Shown piece by piece: positions 57,303-64,000 of a DNA stretch of 64,000 bases. The stretch lies in NCBI GenBank assembly GCA_037903475.1, contig JBAJFG010000074.1:496001-560000 (forward strand). The letters are read 5' to 3'. The notes beneath the pieces are model-generated. The model saw only the letters and a program-made list of their open reading frames with translations. It had not been told where the DNA came from and searched no databases. Within the stretch, counting starts at the first letter, position 1. Every line of letters starts with the position of its first letter. Source of the stretch: Ancylostoma caninum. Its lineage: Eukaryota > Nematoda > Chromadorea > Rhabditida > Ancylostomatidae. The position numbers were made by a program, and so were the translations under genes.

Positions 57303-58079
57303 CAAAATACGAGTTATTCCACCTGAGTTGCACCTGGTCTTGAACATGTTAGATAAGTTAGAATAATCTAATGATCCCATTTTATTGATGCTTATCATTC
57401 TATTCATTGATATATTAATATTTTATTAATATTTTGAGTCGGAAAAATAGCAAAATGCTCCATCATTTTGGGCAATATTTGTCATTTCAAAGGCATTTAT
57501 TGTTGTCTTGGGGCTATTTTTCATGGTTATTATTTTTTAGGGTTTGAAATAATGGATGTTGTATTTAAGTTTTCAAGAAAGTAGAAGATTTATATGTTAA
57601 GACTGTTCTTCTTCAATTTAACTTAACGAATTTTATTAACAACAACAAAAAATTCAGATGAGAGAAAAATTTAGTTTGTTAGTTTTAAGTGGTATTTTAA
57701 TTATGTTACGTTGATATTTGTTGTTTCAAGGAATATATTAATATTGTATATATATTTTGAACTCCATAGAAATGAGTCCCAATCTTTTTTAGGTCAAATT
57801 CCACCATGTGTCCTTTGTTTTAGATTTGCTCCTCATCAGTTTTACTTTCCAGCTCATTTTATAATTCCGGACTTTGATAAATCACACGTTTTTCCTGTCA
57901 TTATTCATGTCTTACCATGCTCTTACTTCCTTGCTTTGCACTTGGATCCGCTTGTGTAAAAACTAATGTACAGAGAAGCATCTCATACTCAAGTAAGCAA
58001 CTCCCTCCTACTTCATCAACGTATTTGAGCCGCTATCACGTCATTCTTCGCTATTGTAGCAATGATTTAGCTATTTCAT
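57303..58079. other. AT-rich region before the truncated LINE
   Basis: Apart from the possible Penelope scrap at 57306-57360, I see nothing. The 82-codon frame at 57711-57959 has no domain. Confidence 0.4.
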
Positions 58080-59231
58080 CAATTTCATGTAATCTATTTT
58101 GACCTGTCGAAGGCCTTCGATAAAGTCAACCATGAAAAACTCTTGCTGAAGCTTCATCAACTTGGAATTAGAGGGCCTCTACTCCGTTGGCTACGCTCCT
58201 ACTTGAGCGGCAGAAATATGTGTGTAAAAGTTGGCAATTCTTTTTCCAGAAGCTACCCCTGCACTAGTGGAGTTCCGCAGGGTGGAGTACTCTCGCCTTT
58301 GCTGTTCCTTGCGTATACGCATGACCTCTCAGAAAAACTCGTTACGCACCCGCTAGTTAAGGTCAAAATGTATGACGACGATATCAAGATTTATGCCACG
58401 TATAACAGAGAAAGTAAAGATCAGGCATCTCTGGCTTTAACGCGCTCTATCTCTAACATGATGGAGTGGGCTGACACCTGGAACTTACCAGTAAATCTTG
58501 CAAAGACCTCGATATTTCATGTAGGGAGATTGAATGGCGCTGACTACAGTGTCAATAACTCTACTCTAAACACTCTCCATGAAGTTCGTGACCTAGGCTT
58601 CTATCTCAATAATGAGCTCAACTTCCAATCTCATATAAACATAGTTGTACGGAAAGCCTTTGCTGCTCTTTTTGCAATCTGTAGAAACATCCAAGGCAGC
58701 GACTCTACCACGTTTTTGAAGCTTTATAAAGCCTACGTCATTCCTATTTTGGAGTACGGATCACAAGTATGGAGCCCTTACACTAAAAAGCTGCAAATCA
58801 GATTAGAGAAGGTTCAGCAAGCTTTCACGAAAATTGTGTTTTATAGATGTGTACCTGATCCTGACTATCCTCAGTCAATGCCAAACTATAGGGAGAGATT
58901 AGACTTTCTTAAGCTTAAAAGTCTGCTATATCGAAGAGTGTTCAATGACTTGGTTTTGAGTTTTAAAATTTTAAAAGGTGAGTCTAAGCTGAAGCCAAGC
59001 AGATACTGGATCTTCCGGCCTTGCAGAGGACGGTTTGACTGGATTTCCTTGCAGCCCACGCGAATAGGTAGAAAGAATAAAACCAAGGCATTCAACTCTT
59101 TCTTTGTACGAGGTGCTAGATGGTTGCAAATGCTTCCATCTAGCACACTCCAGGCACCAAATTCTACGATTTTTAGGCGGAAATTAGAGAAAATTGATGT
59201 GTTGGCAACTCTTCGTATTGCAGATTTCTAG
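58080..59231 (+). pseudogene. 5'-truncated LINE reverse transcriptase (ORF2)
   Basis: The frame enters at FHVIYFDLSKAFDKVNHEKL, inside the polymerase palm, so the endonuclease and the first RT motifs are missing. It then runs intact for about 380 codons: GVPQGGVLSPLLFLAYTHDL, KMYDDDIKIY, ILEYGSQVWSPY, RLEKVQQAFTKIVFYR, to a stop at 59229-59231. The catalytic box reads YDDD in place of the usual YADD/FADD; both catalytic Asp are kept. 5' truncation is normal for LINE insertion, and the lack of later stops implies moderate age. The C-terminal organisation matches the CR1/Jockey-type element at 8449, but the sequences are clearly different families. Confidence 0.85.
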
Positions 59232-59998
59232 TGTTCTACCATGCAATTTTCCAGTATACTTGGTGGTTTTAATACAAAGAATTTCTCTTGTTACACATCA
59301 GCATCGATGCATTATGTAGTTGTTTATGCAATTGTGGAGATTTTTGATTCATCGTGTTCATAATTGTTTTTTTTTCATCCATCTGTTGCTTACTTGGTCC
59401 GGAAGCTTCTAGCAAACTGTCTATCAACTCTGGCATAAATGAACTACTGCTTTGTAGCTTTTTACGATTCGAAATGCTAATCCTGGCAGAGTATGATTCG
59501 ATCTACTGTTGTCCGTGAAGATTTATGGTTTAAGCTTTATAGCTTGTCTCGGTGGGTAGGTTGTACGAAAAGCCTAATGCTCGTTACCCGGCTTGCCGGT
59601 TCCACGAGGGTGGCCGGTATACCCGTGTGTCGAAGTTCCGGCAAGCTCCCATGACCCCTTTGGTGGTGCTAAGGGCATCATAGCCGGCTGATGTGGGTAC
59701 TGCTTCTGGCTCTCGTACTGATCTCCCCATCAGGTTTAGTGGGCTCATTCAAAGCGCTATGTCTTGCTCGGCACCAACAGGGGATCGGATCATAAGACAT
59801 TCGGGCTTGAAAGGCGCACTTATTAGAGCATTCGTTGAACAGGCTAGCTAGAAGAGTCCGGCACTCAGTGTCCATTTCATACATCAATTTGCTTTGTTGT
59901 AATCCTAGTTGCATTTTACAGTCCCTCTTTTTTTCCTTTGTTGTTAGCACGTTTTTAGACGTATGAAAATGAAAATGAAAATGAAAATGAAATGAAAT
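59232..59998 (+). mobile_element. 3' UTR and (ATGAAA)n tail of the truncated LINE
   Basis: From the ORF2 stop the sequence runs without a gene to an (AATGAA)n tract at 59963-59998, which I take as the simple-repeat 3' tail of the element. The GC-rich part at 59560-59830 is presumably its 3' UTR. A target duplication could not be checked, because the 5' junction is not exact. Confidence 0.6.
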
Positions 59999-60198
59999 TT
60001 CACGCTCAGATTATCATCAAACAAGATCACTGAATAGTATCGGTTACAGGTACGGAACCGTCTCGACCGATTACTCAATGCATGAAGAAATCGACGAACA
60101 CAGTAATTGCCCTAACTACATATCTCTAGAGGAGGCGCAGTTCGATGAGCATCAATAGCTTCATGCTTCTTCAGCACTATAAAACCGTGTTAAACAAA

Positions 60199-60960
60199 TT
60201 AATAAATTAGCGTCTGTCTACTCAAGAATGATACGTTGGGGATGTTCCTCCTGCGCACCATATCATCTCCCTGGAACCACTCGCATCGGAACTGCTTTGC
60301 TGCATCATCAGGGGTGTCGCACCACTCGACGGTGAACAGGTCGCTGTTGGTGTTAACAGTTAACACATTTGCGACAACGTGCTCAATCAAAGCCTATGTG
60401 TAGCATGTATCTCATGGTTTAGAGCTCGACATAAGCTCTATTCCTAGATATGGGACAAAATGTCCGAGGACTACGATGGCGTGTGAAAACGCGCTCCAAT
60501 CGACATAGGCTGCGAGCGTGCATAATGGACAGCGATGGACGCTCAGATACATACAGCGTAACGAACACTTCGCGAAAGCTTCCCCATCCCATCAAACGGA
60601 GCACCGGTTTTTTGGATATGAATTTTTTCCTACGACGCTACAATAGACAGCATGTAGGGCGCGCCGTAAAACGTCATTTGAAAGCACGGACGCTGCAAAC
60701 CCACAAACGCCGCCCTGAAGTTGGTCGATGGAAAGCGTTTGTTGTGGGATCTTTTCAGGGATTTTCCAATAGTTTTCGTCCAAGGCGTCGCCGTGGGCAA
60801 CGAATCCAAAGGAAATTCGGAGATGGAGTTTTGCCCCTTGCCTTCAAGCCTGTCCCACATGGCACACCATGCCTAAAGCGTAAGGTTGCGAATGTTAAAC
60901 ACATCGCATGAGAGCACCATGAGGCTGGCCTCCTTGGAATCGAGCACACTACATGCAACA
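60199..60960. other. Unresolved GC-rich stretch with open frames on both strands
   Basis: The plus strand is open for 153 codons (60450-60911; Arg-rich) and the minus strand for 60-75 codons in three phases, while the minus strand at 60390-60199 reads [20 protein letters not shown]. The block stands out by base composition. I cannot assign a family, and both-strand openness suggests a repetitive element and not a gene. Confidence 0.3.
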
Positions 60961-62032
60961 TCGCACTTGGGCTACAAGTCCCGAACTATCTCAAAATTAC
61001 GAAGGGGGTGTGCTGCTCTCATGCACTGGTTTTTTTCTCCAACGATTGCTTTAAATTATACTAAGTTACACTAAAGTCTCTATGGATTAAAATTCTCAAT
61101 TTTGAAAATTGATAGTTTAAACTTAACTTAAATCTATAAGAAATTTCAAACTAAAAAATACATTGATCTCTACCATAAAATTTTATACCACCAGTTATCA
61201 CTACTATAACTAAAATCCTTGAAATCACTGAAGAACATATGAAATAAAAAAAACATATAGCTTCTTTTGATGGGACCGATGTGACATAACTCCTGGGCTC
61301 GTTTGAGAGAGGCACCACAAGTTGGCCTATCCTCGAGCTTTTGCTGGCCTCTAGTCCGGGTGTAAACTGCACCTCACTATGTCTTCGTTTCTATTTTGTC
61401 TTTTTCTCTTTCTCTCTCTCTCTCTTCTTTCTGCTCTGGACTTTAATATTATGACAAGATATAGCGCGGGTTATTAAACACTCTGGGGCTAACTGGGTCA
61501 GATCTGTGTGCTTAACTGTGGTGAAGGGCGTGGCCTAGCTACAAGCCCTATCCTTCGCGGTGAAGCCGTGGAAGGCGGTGTCTATTTATGTATTAAAATG
61601 TCGTACATGTAATATACTTGTATCAGCAAGTAATCTGTTAAATGTTTTGCGCTTATTAAATAACATTAACTTTAACAATAATATTTTTAAATGTAATACA
61701 AAGTTGTATTAAAAGTGATGTAATGCATTAAAATGTAAGTTAAAAAATGTAGTGTGTGACACAGAAGTTCGGTAAACAAATGCTCTGGTCCTTGAGAGGT
61801 GTATGTATTGTAATCTTCGGAATTCCTTCCAGGACCCATTTCGGCTATTTATCGATTTTTTCTGTGAAAGTTAAAAGTGGAGATATGTGTAAATCTTTAT
61901 TAACCGCATGTTTGTGTAATGACAGTAATATACAGATACTGATGAGGTAGACTTCATGGCTTGCGTAGTCGTTTCTGCTCACTCTGAAGATAACGAACGC
62001 TTTCAATAGGTATTGATTCATGCGATCAAAAA
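60961..62032. other. No recognisable gene
   Basis: AT-rich, with a TCTC run at about 61400-61430 and frames below 75 codons. It includes the 3' flank of the EB-module gene. Confidence 0.4.
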
Positions 62033-63748
62033 TCACCCACTTCTGCGCATACACGCGCCGGCAACCGGTGTATAAGCCGGTGAGCATTGACACACTCCAG
62101 CTGAGCAGACCGCTCCGGCCACACATGGAGTTGGAGCAGCATAGCATGGAGTACCAAGAGCCAGCTGCAAGGTCACTGGCTAGTAATGTAGTACTGGTAA
62201 AGTCCGCAATAACACAAAGGCTATGCAACTCACAGGGGCAGCAACAGGTACGGGTGGGGCTGGCACGGCTGGTACAACTACAGCTGGTGGTGGCAGAACA
62301 CTGTAGATGGTTCGACTGATGCAGACAGTGCCCTCCTGGACGAGTTCTGGGGGACAGGCGCAGATACCTAGCGAGCACACGGATCCTCCGGTGCATTCGA
62401 CTCCTGGTTCACATGGTGAGCCGGGAAGAGCCTGAAAAACCGAATTTTATTAATGTTTGGCATAGGTTCGATTACCCAAGTTTGGGAATCTTATCTAACT
62501 GTAGAGAAGTTAACTGAATTTTCCGACTAATTCAACTATATTTCCTATTATTTCGCTTTTTCTTCTAAATTTTCCATTCCTATGGAAGTGAGGTCAAGCT
62601 TTAGCTACCCAAGTTCCTGAGGTTTAGTTACCCAAGTTAACCAGTCTTGTCTCCATAGATTCCGACACCGTATACATTAATAATTTTCCTCTTTGGATGT
62701 TCGCATCCTATTCGGGAGGCCTAGGTTTAATTACCCAAGTTGACAAATCTCATCTGATAATGCAATTTTATATAAACTTTTTGGGTGTTTTGAATGTGGG
62801 CCTGTAGATTTTCCCAAATTATCTGTTTACCTCGTCTTCGGCCAGTTCCATAGGCATACCTTCTAGACCACCTTACCCCGCACAAAATCATATTCTTCTC
62901 TCTATACAAGAAATTTACGCGCAAAAAGTCTGGTCTCGGAAATTCTCGGAAATTCCTGGTAAATCATTACCTGAGGAATGAGCCTTCCAGCGACGACAGG
63001 AGCTGGAGCTACTGGAACTGGCGCCACAGGCATTGGAGCACATCCAACAACGGGGTTATAGACAACGGCTGGGGCGGCGCATTGACAGGCACCGGCGACG
63101 CATCTGGAATGGGTAAATGAATGGGGTGGGGTTTCCTAGTGGAGCAATTGAGGGTAAAAGTTGGTTAGACCCTTTTTATTAGGCCTAGAATTTGAAATGT
63201 CGCCAAACTGCCCGTGAGTAGGTTGGAGTGAAGTATTACGTATAACATTCCTATTTTTTTACCTGGATGTGGAGATAGGGTAAAGACTATGCTGATGAAC
63301 CAGGCACCTCGATAGGCCTACCTTGCCAGGTTCAGTGTTCTTAGTTCGGTGTCCTGTTTTAAGCCGTGAGATTTTTTTCTCTAGACTTTCTTAGACTTTT
63401 GGCCTTGAACTTTTCCCATTTTGGGGGTTTCTTGGAGCCCAAAACTATATGGCCGCAAGTCAAATCTGGGAAATCTGCCCCCGCGTGTTTTTGGCTATAA
63501 AAATGCCTAAGAACACATGCGTACATAATCATAAATATTAAAATATCAAATGTTGTAGATAGCAACTCACGCTGCACCTCCCACACATCCAGGATTGCAC
63601 ATCGGAACCGCCGGAGCAGGTGCCACAGGCGCTGAAACAGCAATTTTACCCTACTGTGTTACCCACATAGCACAACTCATACTTCATACTTACCGTATTG
63701 CGCAGCGGCAAGAGCAAGAAGCGAGGAGGCGATGAGCAGCGGCGACAT
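62033..63748 (-). CDS. Secreted protein with three EB-type cysteine modules
   Basis: Five phase-consistent exons (63748-63694, 63631-63571, 63103-62971, 62431-62234, 62164-62033) give 192 aa. MSPLLIASSLLALAAAQ is a clear signal peptide. Three six-cysteine modules follow, with spacing C-x3/5/6-C-x5-C-x4-C-x-C-x10/12-C: in exons 2-3 (MCNPGCVGGAACVAGACQC..), in exon 4 (PCEPGVECTGGSVCSLGICACP..) and in exon 5 (PCYAAPTPCVAGAVCSAGVCQC..). Pro/Val/Ala-rich linkers such as APVPVAPAPVVAG separate them. This matches the nematode EB module, an extracellular domain of unknown function. The protein ends CMRRSG with no membrane segment, so it is probably secreted. The intron between exons 3 and 4 carries four SL1-like sequences. 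Confidence 0.85.
62465..62741 (+). repeat. Cluster of four SL1-like sequences, intronic
   Basis: Plus-strand matches to the SL1 leader start at 62465 (19 of 22 bases), at about 62598 (CTTTAGCTACCCAAGTTCCT, diverged), at 62621 (GGTTTAGTTACCCAAGTTAA) and at 62724 (first 18 bases exact). They lie antisense in an intron of the EB-module gene. None is followed by a clear SL RNA body. They may be relics of SL genes, an SL-derived minisatellite, or retro-inserted leaders. Confidence 0.5.
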
Positions 63749-63790
63749 GGATGGGTGTTGTCGGAATTCCGGAATGGTGTCGACCGGCTG

Positions 63791-63800
63791 CTTTTATATG
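63791..63800 (-). promoter_or_regulatory. TATA box of the EB-module gene
   Basis: CATATAAAAG on the minus strand lies about 43-52 bp before the ATG at 63748, leaving a very short leader as in the collagen gene. Confidence 0.6.
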
Positions 63801-64000
63801 CCGCGCGCTGCGATTCCGCACCTCCGCGCCGGCGAAGGAGTGCCGGCGCGGAACCGCGTGCGTAAATGCTTGAAACATACACAAACATAGCGGGCCAAAT
63901 ATAGACATGGCGATATCGCAGCGGCGATAGCGATGGCGCTGCGATTGCCATGATAAACGAACCTCTACATCGATTTTCTTCAGATCCTTATTTGTCCTTG

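Noticed and set aside
1..64000. CRISPR arrays, bacterial operons, rRNA genes
   Set aside because: No regular direct repeats with spacers, no rRNA sequence and clear eukaryotic introns throughout; no 5S rRNA unit beside the SL1-like sequence.

Overview
The window looks like nuclear DNA of a clade V (rhabditid/strongylid, probably parasitic) nematode. It contains a nematode cuticle collagen, a tyrosinase ending in ShKT domains, an exact copy of the 22-nt SL1 spliced-leader exon, and many GT-AG introns with TTTCAG-type acceptors. A hookworm-like strongylid is my best guess, from the large intron-rich genes and the dense load of mariner, CR1, Penelope and MITE relics; the species cannot be fixed from sequence alone.

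Four host genes can be assembled with phase-consistent splicing. (1) A 305-aa cuticle collagen on + (20742-21732, 2 exons). (2) A 17.5-kb, 19-exon gene on + (27908-45410) for an 827-aa type II membrane protein of the M1 aminopeptidase fold that has lost both the GAMEN and HEXXH motifs. (3) An 18-exon gene on - (53575-46813) for a secreted tyrosinase with all six copper histidines and four C-terminal ShKT domains. (4) A small 5-exon gene on - (63748-62033) for a 192-aa secreted protein with three EB-type six-cysteine modules. Collagen, tyrosinase and EB-like secreted proteins all act outside the cell or in the cuticle, but nothing shows that they form an operon.

The rest is mostly intergenic and intronic DNA with mobile-element relics. 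By position: a possible SL1 RNA gene or pseudogene (4626) beside a 50-bp tandem repeat; a decayed mariner (5748-7003); a piggyBac-like TTAA MITE (7085-7699); a CR1-like LINE with both ORFs open (12192-8449, -); a nearly complete mariner with three lesions (13304-14559); a LINE scrap (about 14.8-15.0 kb); a tRNA-derived SINE-like unit (17.2-17.4 kb); several fold-back MITEs; a CAAGTTGT-rich noncoding stretch (19-20.5 kb); hAT-type MITEs (24.2-24.65 and 51.0-51.2 kb); MITEs and a deleted mariner in introns of the M1 gene; a Penelope-like GIY-YIG fragment (55.4-55.9 kb) abutting a nested fold-back transposon (55911-57302); and a 5'-truncated LINE with an (ATGAAA)n tail (58.08-60.0 kb).

The most unusual points are the SL1-like sequences (4626 and a cluster in an intron at 62.46-62.74 kb), the catalytically dead M1 protein, and the nested fold-back element.
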